Shown here: positions 1-11,810 of the stretch, one piece after another
Numbering within the stretch: the first letter of the stretch is position 1
Layout of the letters: each line of letters starts with the position of its first letter
Origin: Thinopyrum elongatum
Lineage: Eukaryota; Streptophyta; Magnoliopsida; Poales; Poaceae
Assembly: GCA_011799875.1 (NCBI GenBank)
Contig: CM022301.1
Span: 218,990,296-219,054,295, forward strand
DNA: 64,000 bases
Direction of reading: 5' to 3'
The notes under the pieces: model-generated
Seen by the model: the letters and a program-made list of their open reading frames with translations, nothing else
The model's database searches: none
Told to the model about the DNA's origin: nothing
Program-made: the position numbers and the translations under genes

Positions 1-2066
1 AAGATCATGGTGCTACTTTGAAGCACAAGTGTGGAAAAAGGATAGTAACATTGCCCCTTCTCTCTTTTCTCTCATTTTTTTTATTTTGGTGGGCTTCTTT
101 GGCCTCTTTTTTTATTTGTGGGCTTCGTTGGCCTCTTTTATTTTTTCCACACAAGGGACAATGCTCTAATAATGAAGATCATCACACTTTTATTTACTTA
201 CAACTCAATATTAGAACTCGATACTTAGAACAAAATATGACTCTATATGAATGCCTCTGGCGGTGTACCGGGATGTGCAAGGACTCAAGAGTGACATGTA
301 TAAAAATTATGAACGGTGGCTTTGCCACAAATACTATGTCAACTACAAGATCATGCAAAGCAATGTGACAATGATGGAGCGTGTCATAATAAAACGGAAC
401 GGTGGAAAATTGCATGGCAATATATCTCGGAATGGCTATGGAAATGCCATAATAGGTAGGTATGGTGGCTATTTTGAGGAAGGTAAATGGTAGGTGTATG
501 GCACTGGCGAAAGTTGCGCGGTACTAGAGAGGCTAGCAAAGGTGGAAGGGTGAGAGTGCGTATAATCCATGGACTCAACATTAGTCATAAAGAACTCACA
601 TACTTATTGCAAAAATTTATTAGTCATCGAAACGAAGTACTATGCACATGCTCCTAGGGGGATAGATTGGTAGGAAAAGACCATCGCTCATCCCCGACCG
701 CCACTCATAAGGAAGACAATCAATAAATACCTCATGCTCCAACTTCGTTACATAACGGTTCACCATACGTGCATGCTACGGGAATCACAAACTTTAACAC
801 AAGTATTTCTACAATCCACAATTACTCACTAGCATGACTCTAATATCACCATCTTTATATCTCAAAACAATCATAAGGAATCAAACTTCACATAGTATTC
901 AATGCACTTAATATGAAAGTTTTTATTATATCCCTCTTGGATGCCTATCATATTGGGACTAAATTTATAACCAAAGCAAATTACCATGCTGTTTAGAAAG
1001 ACTCTCAAAATAATATAAGTGAAGCATGAGAGTTCAATAATTTCTATAAAATAAAACCACCGCCGTGCTCTAAAAAGATATAAGTGAAGCACTAGAGCAA
1101 AATTGCCTAGCTCAAAAGATATAAGTGAAGCACATAGAGTATTCTAATAAATCACGATTCATGCGTGTCCCTCTCAAAAGGTGTCTACAGCAAGGATGAT
1201 TGTGGCAAACTAAAAAGCAAAGACTCATATCATACAAGACGCTCCAAGCAAAACACATATCATGTGGTGAATAAAAATCTAGCCTCAAGTAAATTTACCG
1301 ATAGACGAAGACGAAAGAGGGGATGCCTTCCGGGGCATCCCCAAGCTTAGGCTCTTGGTTGTCCTTGAATATTACCTTGGGGTGCCTTGGGCATCCCCAA
1401 TCTTAGGCTCTTGCCACTCCTTATTCCATAGTCCATCAAATCTTTACCCAAAACTTGAAAACTTCACAACACAAAACTCAACAGAAAACTCGTGAGATCC
1501 GTTAGTACAAGAAAATAAAGTAACCACTTTTGATACTGTTGTGAACTCATTCTTTATTTATATTGGTGCAATATCTACTGTATTCCAACTTCTCCATGGT
1601 TCATATGCCCCGATACTACCCATAGATTCATCAAAATAAGCAAACAACACAAAGAAAACAGAATCTGTCAAAAACAGAACAGTCTGAGAAGATCTGAATT
1701 GTTCTAATACTTATGTAACTCCAGAAATTCTGAAAAATTAAGAAAAAATAGGAAATTTGTATATCAATCCTTTGTAAAAAATTTAGGATTTTTACGCGCT
1801 CCAGTTGATTATGAAAATTCTGTGACTCGACGCAAAATTTTCTGTTTTTCAGCAAGATTTAATCAACTATCAGCGTAAGCCATCCCAAAGGTCTTACTTG
1901 GCACAAACACTAATTAAAACACCAAAACACATCTAACCAGAGGCTACATGAAAAATTTATTGAAAAACAGAACCAAAAATACAAGAACAAAAATAAAATT
2001 GGGTTGCCTCCCAACAAGCGCTATTGTTTAACGCCCTTAGCTAGGCATTGATAATTTTGATGATGC
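1..2066 (-). mobile_element. Element A, 3' internal region (non-autonomous gypsy, cut by window edge)
   Basis: Non-coding 3' internal part of an LTR retrotransposon that reads on the minus strand and continues beyond the left edge. It closely parallels 19102-20820 of element B: both contain the lines around 'aaaagatataagtgaag', the 'ggcatccccaagcttag' blocks (1337-1410 here, 20100-20190 there) and the 'gggttgcctcccaac' block (2003-2017 here, 20765-20779 there). No open reading frame looks real. The polypurine tract and 3' LTR must lie left of the window. Confidence 0.8.
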
Positions 2067-2906
2067 TCACATGAAAGATAGCAATTGAAACACGAAAAGA
2101 GCATCATGTAGCATGTGAAAAACACGTTTAAGTCTAACGTAATTCCTATGCATAGGCATTTTATAAGAAAACAAATTATCAAGACAAGCAAAAACTAGCA
2201 TATGCAAGGAAAAAGAAAGAAACAATAGCAATCTCAACATAACAAGAGGTAATTTAGTAACATGAAAGTTTCTACCACAATATTTTCCTCTCTCATAATA
2301 ATTACATGTGGGATCATACTCAAATTCAATGATATAACAATCACATAAAATATTCTCTTCATGATCCACATGCATGCAAAGTTGACACTCTTCCAAAATA
2401 GTGGGATTATCATCAAATAAAGTCATGACTTCTCCAAACCCACTTTTATCATAAATTTCATGATATTGATCATTCTCCAAAGTAGTGGGATCATTTTATC
2501 CTAGAGTTGACACTCTTCCAAACCCACTTTCAATATTATTGCAAACATATTCATCATGGGGCTTAAATAAAATTTCAAGATCATAAGAAAACTTACCCCA
2601 ATCATGATCATTGCAACAAGTAGTGGACCTAGCAAAACTAGCATCCCCAAGCTTAGGGTTTTGTATATCATTAGCACAACTGACATTAATAGAATTTACA
2701 GTAGAACCATTGCAATCATGCTTTTCATCCAAGGAGTTATCGTGAATCACTTCATAGATTTCTTCTTTTAACACTTCATCACAATTTTCAGATTCACGAA
2801 TTTCAAGCAAAACTTCATAAAGATAATCTAGTGCACTCAAATCACTAGAAATTGGTTCATCATAATTGGATCTCTTAAAAAGATTACCAAGTGGATGAGG
2901 ATCCAT
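2067..2906 (-). pseudogene. Element A internal ORF, unknown function, one in-frame stop
   Basis: Single reading frame starting MDPHPLGNLFKRS at 2906 and running to 2067, interrupted by one in-frame TAA at 2496-2498. It occupies the place where element B has gag. The protein is acidic, with repeated short blocks of the type SGFGRVSTL / SGFGEVMTL, each followed by DNPTILEE-like sequence. The last 50 residues or so are hydrophobic and may be a membrane segment or just decayed sequence. I recognise this as the ORF commonly found in non-autonomous Triticeae gypsy elements but know no function for it. It has no gag, protease or reverse transcriptase motif, so the element must be mobilised in trans. 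The blocks also resemble a stretch of B (21315-21656, SGFGEVKTL), so the ORF could derive from the gag-PR linker. Confidence 0.6.
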
Positions 2907-3132
2907 AAACTTTTAGCAAGCGAAGATGCAAGCAAAAAGAAGGCACATGGTAGCACAAGCAAATTAAAGGTCGAACGGAAAGAAGGCAAACAAAAAGGCA
3001 AATATTTTTGTGTTTTTCTAAAATCGTTTTAGAGGTGGGGGAGAGGAAAACGAGAGGCAAATGGCGAATAATGTAATGCAAGAGATGAGAGTTTATGATG
3101 GGTACTTGGTATGTCTTGACTTGGCGTAGATC

Positions 3133-3150
3133 TCCCCGGCAACGGCGTCA
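3133..3150 (-). other. Primer binding site of element A (tRNA-Asp type)
   Basis: The plus strand reads tccccggcaacggcgtca, which equals the 3' end of plant tRNA-Asp (CCCCGGCAACGGCGCCA) with one mismatch. The minus-strand element therefore carries the complement, a tRNA-Asp primer site, 11 bp inside the LTR end. Confidence 0.75.
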
Positions 3151-3161
3151 GAAATTCTTCC

Positions 3162-4731
3162 TGCTACTTCTTGAGCTTGCGTTGGTTTTTCCCTTGAAGA
3201 GGAAAGGGTGATGCAGCATAGTAGAGGTAAGTATTTCCCTCAGTTAAGAACCAAGGTATCAATCCAGTAGGAGAAGAACGCACAAATCACCAACACCTGC
3301 ACAAACAATCAAACACTTGCACCCAACGCGATAAAGGGGTTGTCAATCCCTTCGCGGTCACTTGCAAAGGTGAGATCTGATAGAGATAGATAAACAAAAG
3401 ATAAAATATTTTTGGGTTTTTTGGTATATAGATATGAAAATAAAAGATTGCAAAATAGTAGATCGGAAAGTAATATGATGGAAAATAGACCCGGGGGCCA
3501 TAGGTTTCACTAGAGGCTTCTCTCATGAAGGCAAATAATACGGTGGGTGAACAAATTACTGTCGAGCAATTGATAGAAAAGCGCAAAGTTATGACGATAT
3601 CCAAGGCAATGATTATGCATATAGGCATCATGTCCGTGTCAAGTAGACCGACTCTTGCCTTCATCTACTACTATTACTCCACACATCGACTGCTATCCAG
3701 CATGCATCTAGAGTATTAAGTTCATAAAGAACGGAGTAACGCCTTAAGTAAGATGACATGATGTAGATGAATTAACTCAAGCAATATGATGAAAACCCCA
3801 TCTTTTTATCCTCGATGGCAACAATGCAATACGTGTCTCGCTACCCCTACTTTGTCACTGGGTGAAATCACGCAAGATTGAACCCAAAGCTAAGCACCTC
3901 TCCCATTGCAAGAAAAACCAATCTAGTTGGCCAAACCAAACCGATAATTCGAAGAGAAATACAAAGATATCAAATCATGCATATAAGAATTCAAAGAATA
4001 TTCAAATAATATTCATAGATAAGCTGATCATAAATCCACAATTCATCGGATCTCGACGAACACACCGCAAAAGAAGATTACATCAGATAGATCTCCAAGA
4101 ACATCAAGGGGAACATGGTATTGAGAATCAAAGAGAGAGAAGAAGCCATCTAGCTACTAGCTATGGACCCGTAGGTCTGAGGTAAACTACTCACGCATCA
4201 TCGAAAGGGCAATGGAGTTGATGTAGAAGCCCTCCGTGATCGATTCCGCCTCCGGCAGGTTGCCGAAAAAGGCCCCAAGATGGGATCTCACGGGAACAGA
4301 AGGTTGCGGCGATGGAAAAGTGTTCGTGGATGCCTTTGGTGGTTCTGGAGTATTTGTGAATATATAGGAGGAAGACCTAGGTCAGGAAGTCAGCGAGGGG
4401 CCCACAAGGTAGGGGGGCGCCCCCCCTAGGGCGCTCCCTCCACCCTTGTCGCCCCCTCATGGCTCTTCTGACTGGGACTCCAAGTCCCCTAGGTGTCTTC
4501 TTGTCCAAGAAAAATCATCGTAAAGTTTTATTCCGTTTGGACTCCATTTGGTATTCCTTTTCTGCGATGCTCAAAAATAAGGAAAAAACCTAAACTGGCA
4601 CTGGGCTCTAGGTTAATAGGTTAGTCCCAAAAATAATATAAAATAGCGTATTAATGCATATAAAACATCCAAAACAGATAATATAATAGCATGGAATAAT
4701 ATATATTTTTAGATATGTTGGAGACGTATCA
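3162..4731 (-). mobile_element. 5' LTR of element A
   Basis: On the minus strand the LTR opens TGATACGTCTCCAACATATC at 4731 and ends with a CA-type terminus at 3162 (plus strand tgctacttcttgagc). It is about 1570 bp. Layout matches the LTRs of B (23127-24678) and C (25111-26697): an AT-rich 5' part, a GC-rich palindromic block (gggcgccccccctagggcgc near 4410), then the 'ccctcagttaagaaccaagg' block near the end. The target duplication on the right would be gagaa (4732-4736); its partner is outside the window. Confidence 0.8.
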
Positions 4732-4736
4732 GAGAA

Positions 4737-4887
4737 CTAGCCCCAATCAGCACCTCTTGGGTGGGATAGTTGTTTTGGGTGGGTTTGACGCAACTAGCTC
4801 AAACTAGCCCTCATGTTTGGATACTTTAGGGCTATTTGAACCCAAACTAGCTCAAACTAACTCTAACCCATGGATCCAAACAGGGCC
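4737..4887. mobile_element. MITE fragment interrupted by element A
   Basis: AT-balanced sequence with repeated 'ctagctcaaact' blocks, ending with ggatccaaacagggcc (4872-4887), the kind of terminal repeat seen in grass hAT/Harbinger-type MITEs. The left end is missing because element A inserted at 4731/4732. The family was not identified. Confidence 0.4.
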
Positions 4888-5038
4888 AATAACTAGTGTA
4901 CTTAGACCTGCACAATACAAGTTTGAATGACTATGTTTGCTTGTTTTTAAATATTAGGCATGTTGCAGTTAATAACACACCTTTCCACTTCTTGTTTTTA
5001 AATATTAGGTTTTTAACAATTTGGTCTTGCACATGTAG

Positions 5039-5548
5039 GTCCTGCTGTCAGAGGTTTTGACCCACTGTTTGACCCTTTTTGCATATGTGGAAATGAGTTG
5101 TCCATGAATATCAGTCAAGTCAAGAAACTCAGAAAGATTGTTACGATAAAGAAATTAGCGACAAAAAGCAACAAGATCTTTGTCTGCACAATGTAGAAGA
5201 CATCAGTTCACTACGGGATGGTACTAACTGTTATACCTTGTCTTTTTAATTCCTTTGCGCCATTTCAAATCTGGAGAAGATATTTATGCATATCCTTGTT
5301 TTCAGGCATTTCCAAAGCAGTTCACTGATGATTACCTCTCAAACACCTATATGGTCAGGAGGCAAGGAAGGTATTCATACAACACCCATGGTTCAATATT
5401 GAAGTGTTCCTGAAAAGGACGAAGGATGGACAGGCACTGGCCTAAAGTTGCAAAGACCTTCAACGTCAATGAAGGCTCAATATTCATCTTCCGCTTCAGC
5501 AGTTTTCCAGATGAGATCCATCTGTCTATGTACCGTCTATTATGCTAA
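5039..5548 (+). pseudogene. B3-type DNA-binding domain pseudogene, last two exons
   Basis: Two exons with good splice signals. Exon a (5039-5220) follows an acceptor 'acatgtag' and ends at the donor ggatg|gtacta. Exon b (5306-5548) follows 'tgttttcag'. Both are phase 0 at the junction. The joined translation has B3 features: F-x-C-T-M before the intron, then AFPKQFTDDYL (the lysine-phenylalanine strand), then HWPKVAKTFNVNEGSIFIFRF, the W..V....NV.EGS..FRF pattern of REM-type B3 domains, ending SMYRLLC and stop at 5546-5548. Defects: in-frame TAG at 5194-5196 and a frameshift near 5415. Upstream exons would lie left of the MITE. A captured host gene or a transposon-encoded DNA-binding protein are both possible. 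Confidence 0.6.
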
Positions 5549-6109
5549 TTTCGAAAGGTTATAGATGTTGCATGTGAAACTTGGTGCTGGTGCAGTTGTG
5601 TAATGGGGTAGCTGAGTGCTGAAGCTATATGATGTTGTACTCTGATGTATTTCAATTATGAAATCCTGCTTCCTTAATATGGAAATGAAATATATTGTGT
5701 GCTTAATATGAAATGTCAATTAGATTAATAAATGGATTATTAATAATAGGGCAATTAGCCTGCTAATTGGGTTTTTCTATTGCAAACAGTTATTGAGAAA
5801 ACACCGTGGGCGATGACCTCAGGCAACGCACACAGTTTCTAGGAAGAAACCGTGTTGGATCAATGAACAATCACACACGACATCCTCTTGAAAACTGTTT
5901 GCGTTAGGCTACCTTGCGCAAACGTTTACCACATAAAAAGTGTGTGTGATGGACAGCCTTTGCCACACAGTTTCTTCTACACACCGTGTGTGATGCATTC
6001 AATAACGCAAACGATAAAATTGTTAATATCGTGTGCAATGGCAACGCTATCACAAACAATTTAATGGGGAAAATTGTGTGTGATGTACCTGCGAACAGAA
6101 ACGTTTCCT

Positions 6110-6290
6110 TGGAGTGACTGTGTGGGATGTATATATGAACGGAAACGTACTTCTTAGATTAACTGTGCGGGATGTACATACTAATGGAAACGTATTCCTT
6201 GGATTGACTGTGTGGAATGTACATATGAACGGAAACGTTTAGCTGGGACTGACTGTGTGGGATGTACTTACGACCAGAAACAATTTGGCC
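6110..6290. repeat. 45-bp tandem subterminal array of copy L
   Basis: Four to five imperfect units with 'gggatgtacata' starting near 6124, 6169, 6214 and 6259, an exact 45-bp spacing. The unit is the reverse complement of the array in copy R (31714-31988). Confidence 0.8.
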
Positions 6291-6520
6291 TGTATAATTG
6301 TATTTTTTAGCACAACTGTACGTATAACCGTATTTGATCGCTCGCCCGTTGCACACGACCTCATTTTGCCGAGCGTGTGTACCAGAAGGGCCTATCCCCG
6401 ACGGTTTCTAGGTCGTGTGGGAAGGACCCCCCTATCGCAGTCACTCACTAGGCGACGGTTTAGAACGCCATCGCGGAAAGGGGTTAAAAACCATTTGTAT
6501 AGCACCTCGCTGTACCAGTG

Positions 6521-6768
6521 AGTGGTGGTCACACTCATCCTCTCATAGGAAATGTACTCAATGTCATATATGGTGGGCTCATTCATCTCACTCATGATGT
6601 GGTGGCTCTCCTCACATGGGAATTGGAGCATCTCGTCATATGTGGGTGTCTGATAGATGTAGGTGCAAATGTCTCTATACTCAACCTCGTCATCCATAAC
6701 GCCTCCAAAGATGAATGCCATAGGATGTGGCAAATCATCACTATCCTCCGAGACCAAAGAGAGGGTCT
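6521..6768 (-). other. Retrotransposon-like coding scrap
   Basis: A minus-strand open frame from 6757 down to about 6521 (peptide pieces DEVEYRDICTYIYQTPTYDE and QFPCEESHHIMSEM) stops resembling protein where copy L begins. I recall similar acidic peptides from Triticeae retrotransposon polyproteins but cannot place them. It is bounded on the right by LTR fragment G. Confidence 0.35.
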
Positions 6769-9700
6769 TGTGACGCCCGGATAATTAAGCTACAGTAACC
6801 CTCTACTAATGATGCCACGTCACCATGATTACTGTTGTTAATCTCACGATGATTCAATCCCGTTCGAATTCAAATTTAAAATCAAGTCAAACTTTAAAAG
6901 TTTTCAAACATGCAAAATAAAATGTTCAAAGTGTGGCAAATATTCCATAGCTAATTATGGTGGTGACCCAACACTTTTGTAAAGTATTTAAATACCCTTA
7001 ACCTAAATTAAAACAGAGCCAACAACATTTAATTAGGCCAAATAAATATAGACCGAAATATATAAGTTTGCAAGTGATCTGAAACTTTGTGAGCGTCATC
7101 ATACCACTGCATTGCATTTATGTGCTAGGTCTCATAATTTACTAAAATCATCTAGTGCCCCAAATAAATAGAAGACATTGACAGAAAAAGAAAATCAGTA
7201 ATATAAAAGAAAAATGACCTAAACCTACTGTGCACTTAAGGCCTACTACTACAGTTAACAGCCCAGCCCAGCACATGCCTTTCCCCTTCCTCTGTACAGA
7301 GGAGGAGGCAGAGATATGTGCGTGGCACACAACCACCCCACCATGGCCGTCGGTGCCACTACTGTCGATCATCCCACTGTCGAGGGGATGTATAAGAGCA
7401 AGCCCCGAGTCCCTCCTCTCTCCCCTCGTAACCCTAGCCCCTGTTCCACCCCTCCTCTCACTCGCGTTCATCCGTTCGAGGCTTCCCGAGCCGTGTCCGC
7501 CATGGCCATCGTCATCGTCCCGGCCACACGCCTCCCCAAGCCCTGAGACCGCATCCAGGAGGACCGCCGCCATCGACTTCATCCATCCCAAGCATCTAAT
7601 CGAGCGGAGCCACCCCATAGGCTCGCCATCGAGCTCATCTTCACCGCGTACATCGTTGGCCGCCGTCGTCGATTGCCTCGTCTCCGGTCCATCCCCGGCC
7701 ACCTCGAGCTCATCTTCGGCACCGCAGTGAGCTCCTTCCCCGATTCCCTAGCTTTTCCCCCTCGATCCGTCACCGTATCGTCATCCTCGCAAGCCCGGCC
7801 GCCATGGCCGAAGCTTCGCGTCCGTGTGCGCTCGCCTGCGTATGGCTGCATCCGCGTGCGCCCCTGCCCGCTAGCCCACGCCCTGGCCGTGCCCCGTGCC
7901 TGCCCACGTGTGCTCCCGCCGTGCCATGACCGCGCGCGCCCGTGGTCCCTGCTACTTTTTGCTGCTGCCCCGCTGCTCGCCCTGCTGTTTCTCTGTTCGC
8001 TGTCGCTGCTTCTGCTGTTTTGCTGCTAGCGCTGCGGCCGCTGCTTTGCTTCTGCTGCGTGCACGCGCGCCCGTGAACTGCTGCTACGCTGCCACCATGC
8101 TGCTTGCTCTGCTACCCCGCTGGCTGCTGTTTTCTGCTGCGGCTGCTGCTGCTCATGCCGCAGCTGCCTTGCTGCCGCATTCTGCTACTGCTCTGCTACA
8201 GTAACATTCAGTTACTGTAGCAGTAGCTAGCTTCACTGATAATACACTGACTAGCCCTCTAAACAGCCCCTAAACAGCGACAAGACAAGTCCTAACATGA
8301 GTAAAAATTATATGAATAGAAAGTAGACGTAACAAGCTTCATTTTGATCCATTGGACCAGTTTCAGATAATGCGTGGATTAATTCCTACGAAAATCACAA
8401 AATGCTAAGTTCTATTAAGTGAAGAACTGAAAAACAACTTTATTTTTATAGCTACTTTAGAGCTGTTGATGATCAAGCTATTGAACTCTAATATGGATAA
8501 AAGTGATACTAACATGTAGATCACAGAAAAATACTCATGATTGATGTAAGGCACAAGATCATAGGATATACGGAACAACAGCCATAGCCTCCGAAAAACA
8601 GCTAAGTGATGTTTTAAAAAACTGATGCAATTCTCAGACTTAGCCAATTTTCAGGAATTCCAGTAAATGTCTAAAACTTTAGAAAATCATAGAAATTAAA
8701 CCGTAGCTCCGATGGAAAAACTTTATACATGAAAGTTGCTCAGAGCGACGAGATGAATCCAACCGTGCCATCTGTTTCCATGTCGGGACCCTCTACGGAG
8801 GTGAACCCGCAACTTTTTAGCCTGTTTCCGGTAGATGAATATTGCATATATACCCGTTAATAAATCCAACTTTTATCCTAAAATAACTAAAATGCTTTAG
8901 ATATGTCTTTAGGCAACCCTGCACTACATGTTAGCATAGCATGCTCTGTGTTGCATATGTTTGTCGTGTATTTATCTGTTTCCTCCCCCTCTTCTCTCTC
9001 GGTAGACCCCGGTACAGACACAGTTCCCGAGACCGACGCAACTCAGAAGCCCAATGACACCGTTGACGACCTTGCCTTTGTCGCCGAGCAACCAGGCAAG
9101 CACCCCCCCTTTGAGCATGCCTATATCGCCTATTCTCTTCTCTCTTGTGCTTTCATTAGAATTGCCGCAGCTACTGCTTTACCTATTCTGATGCATAGCC
9201 TAATTTTTGTAACCTGCTTTTAATGATTACCTGCTTATCCTAAACTGCTTAGAATAGGATGGTTAGAGACCCCAGTGACCCCACTTGTCCCAATTGCCCC
9301 GCTGGATTATCAGAAGACTCGTCAACCAGGCCCCAGCACCGCACATCACATTCCCTATATCTGTACGACACTGCAGCATTACTATCGAGTGCCGAGGGTG
9401 ATACCTCGTCAGCACTTCTGATGTTAACTCGGTGGCGTAGTTACTCGGTCGTGGTCATCGAGGGTGATTCCTCCTTCACCACTTCCGATAACGACGCTGT
9501 CGTGCAACACCTCAAGTGTGAACCTCGAGGGTGATTCCTCCTAAGTTCACCTTGACGGATACATCGAGTAGGAATCCAATGAGGGTGATACCTCGGATTC
9601 CCTGATGTTATGGACACATGGATACTTGGACTTTACAACTGTTGCTTGGAACGGCGGGTCGACCCTGAGGGGTACCCGCGAGTGATGTGAAGACGGGATG

Positions 9701-10455
9701 TCCTGGACGGTACCCGTGAGATGAATACGAGGTGTGGCCGGGCATTCCTAGCCCTTGCCGCAAGTCCTCGAGATGGGGCGACGGGGTCACATCGATCATG
9801 AGTCTCTGCTCGTTACCACACTACCAATACACTAACTATTTGGATATGTGATCTGAGTGGGCCTCTGGCCCGATAGCACTAACCATCACGCGGGAATAGT
9901 TATGGGCACTCTGCATCGTATGCATCAGCCGAGAGCTCTATCAGACATCCAGTTCAGCATGGTGGGCCTGTCGGGCCAGTGCCATCCATGATGAGGTGGT
10001 GCTCGTCCCGGCTCGTCGCACAACGACTCGGAGTGCACAGGGCGATGGCCCAAGACCCCTGAGTGCTTAGGTTGTAGACCGGCGGGGACCTCTCTCCTGA
10101 GCTCTAGGTAGGGCTGCGGTGTGTCGTTTGGCCGAGGCCGGGCATGACCCAGAAAAGTGTGTCCGGCCGGAGTTAAGCGAGCGTGGTGGGTAAGTTGGTG
10201 CACCCCTGCAGGTAAGAACTAATCTATGCATAGCCGGATCCTCGGTAACGGACGCTCGGAGTTGTATCCCGATCAATACAACTAGAACTGGATACTTGTG
10301 ATGAGAAATGGATAGTATGGCTTTGGGATTGCTTTCTCGCAGGGAGTCGAGAAAGGATCTCTGGCCGAGGTTGGTACTTAATGCTACTACTACTTTTGCT
10401 GTACTAATCTACACTCTTCTAATGCTGCAAGACCGCTGAAGATCTTCGATAGGAT
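6769..10455 (+). mobile_element. Long LTR fragment G (TGTGACGCCC start), 3' truncated
   Basis: Begins TGTGACGCCCGGATAATTAA at 6769. I recognise this as the start of a Triticeae LTR several kb long whose other end reads GGGCGTCACA. That end is absent here: similarity to what I remember stops around 'cttcgataggatt' (10446-10458). Contents: AT-rich 5' part, a TATA box at 7391, a GC-rich transcribed leader with CTG/GCTGCTG runs (7500-8200), then a region with repeated 'gagggtgatNcctc' motifs. The open frames in 7230-8200 on both strands are low-complexity by-products of GC bias. It could be a LARD-type LTR such as Sukkula, but I am not sure of the name. Confidence 0.6.
7391..7397 (+). promoter_or_regulatory. 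Candidate TATA box in LTR fragment G
   Basis: The sequence gatgtataagagca lies at the border between the AT-rich upstream part and a CCTCT-rich leader, where an LTR promoter is expected. Confidence 0.4.
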
Positions 10456-11039
10456 TGCTGTTAGGTCAAGAACAGCAAGTAATCAAAGCAAACAGTCCTA
10501 GAATGGCTGGCTGATACAAACAAGCAATTGAACAGACGTGTGAGCAAATCTTGCACAACACTGAATTACATATCAAGAAAAGAAGCATATAAGGAGGCTT
10601 AAAGACCATCACTTGCCTGACCAGATTTAAGGGGTATTTAAACATCATGTGCAACGTATGAACTAACATAAACATTGCATATTTCAGATTCTATAATGAA
10701 ATGCACATGTATTAGGTTATGCCATGTATGATGCCTAAATGTACACTATAGCAGGTTGGAGTGATTCATCATTGCACGCACAATTGAATTGCAAGTTAAG
10801 GGCCAGTTCTATTCTGCATTTTCAGAGCTTATTGTCAAAATAAGCCATAATAGATGTAAAGAACTCATTTTTGAGTTATGGGCTTGGGCTTAACTTATTT
10901 CGCTTGGGGGGGGGGGGGTGCTTCGGGTAGAAGCTCACTAAAAATTGAAGGGAAGGGGAATAGCAAAATGACTCGGTTGCCTGCCTATATTACACTCAAA
11001 ATGCCACTGCTCACGCCCGCGTCACACCTGACCCTCAAG

Positions 11040-11434
11040 TAAAAACAAACACGCAAGCGTTCATTGCCCTGCCCGCTTGCATCTCCTCTCCCCTTTCCCT
11101 CTACCTCGATCCCCTGCCTGCAGCGCTAGGGTTTCTCCAGCGAGCCGCCGCCACTGGTCCCATCTGGCCTGCTCCTCGACGATGCTCTGTCCAGCTAGGC
11201 TACATGGCCGGCGGGTAGGGCCAAATCTCCCCGGATGCTCCTCCCTTTGGCGCTGCCCCTCATTCTCATGGTCTCCAACAGCTGCTCCGCTATGGTCCGT
11301 CCAACACACTACTTCGGCGGTCGCCGCACAACTACGGCCGGTGCCCCACTCCATCAGAAGGCACCCCGTTCCCCCTCCCCTCCTCCTAGGCCGTGGCCTT
11401 GAGGTGCTGTTGAAGGATGAGCTCATCCAACAAG
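11040..11434 (+). other. Candidate first exon of an unknown gene or gene fragment
   Basis: GC-rich leader with 'gctagggtttctcc' (a common cereal leader motif) and a run with no stops in one frame. It ends at a strong splice donor, caacaag|gtgagg, with GT at 11435-11436. The first in-frame ATG is at 11077 or 11181. The encoded peptide is Pro/Ser/Arg-rich and unrecognised. The opposite strand is also open (11061-11462), so coding is unproven. Confidence 0.3.
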
Positions 11435-11479
11435 GTGAGGATCTCCTCTGATTTTTTGCCAAATTTTCATTCTGATCCG

Positions 11480-11810
11480 CTATACGATGAATTGCTATGA
11501 GCTGCTGCTACTGCTATATGATGCATTGCTATGAGATGCTCCTGCTGCTGCTATATGATGAATTGCTATGAGTTTCTGCTGCTAAATGATGAATTGCTAT
11601 GAGCTGCTGCTGCTATATGATGAGTTGCTATAAGCTGCTCCTGCTGCTGCTATATGGTGACTTGCTATGAGCTGCTCCTGCTGCTGCTATATGATGAATT
11701 GCTATGAGCTGCTGCTGGTATATGATGAATTGCTAGCTCCTGCTGCTGCTCTATGATCAGTTGCTATGAGCTGCTGCTGCTGGTATATGATGCTTTCAGG
11801 TGGTGCTGCT
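11480..11810. repeat. CTG/TATATGATGAATTG minisatellite
   Basis: About nine imperfect copies of a unit built from 'tgctatgagctgctgctgc' and 'tatatgatgaatt', with spacing varying from about 30 to 45 bp because the CTG/CTC runs differ in length. It lies directly downstream of the candidate exon, in what would be its intron. Confidence 0.75.

Larger units (their letters stand above)
4888..6520. mobile_element. DNA transposon copy L, right end (CACTG-type terminus)
   Basis: Right-hand end of a DNA transposon. Its terminus at 6520 reads, on the minus strand, CACTGGTACAGCGAGGTGCT, and matches the left terminus of copy R at 31491 (CACTGGTATAGCGAGCTGCT). Similarity continues inward through an 'aacccctttccg' block, a 'cgtgtgtgatg'-rich subterminal region and a 45-bp tandem array. 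It stops exactly at the CACTG end, which defines the terminus. CACTG ends suggest the CACTA superfamily, but no transposase is visible. Further in lie an AT-rich segment (5640-5780) and the B3-like pseudogene. The left part of the element is lost or outside the window. Confidence 0.6.

Noticed and set aside
5039..6520. L and R as the two ends of one element spanning 5-31 kb
   Set aside because: The termini face each other: 6520 is a right end and 31491 a left end. They belong to two copies lying outward of these points.
7148..8204. Several long ORFs on both strands
   Set aside because: Low-complexity GC-rich and CTG-rich leader of LTR fragment G. No domain, and frames overlap on both strands.
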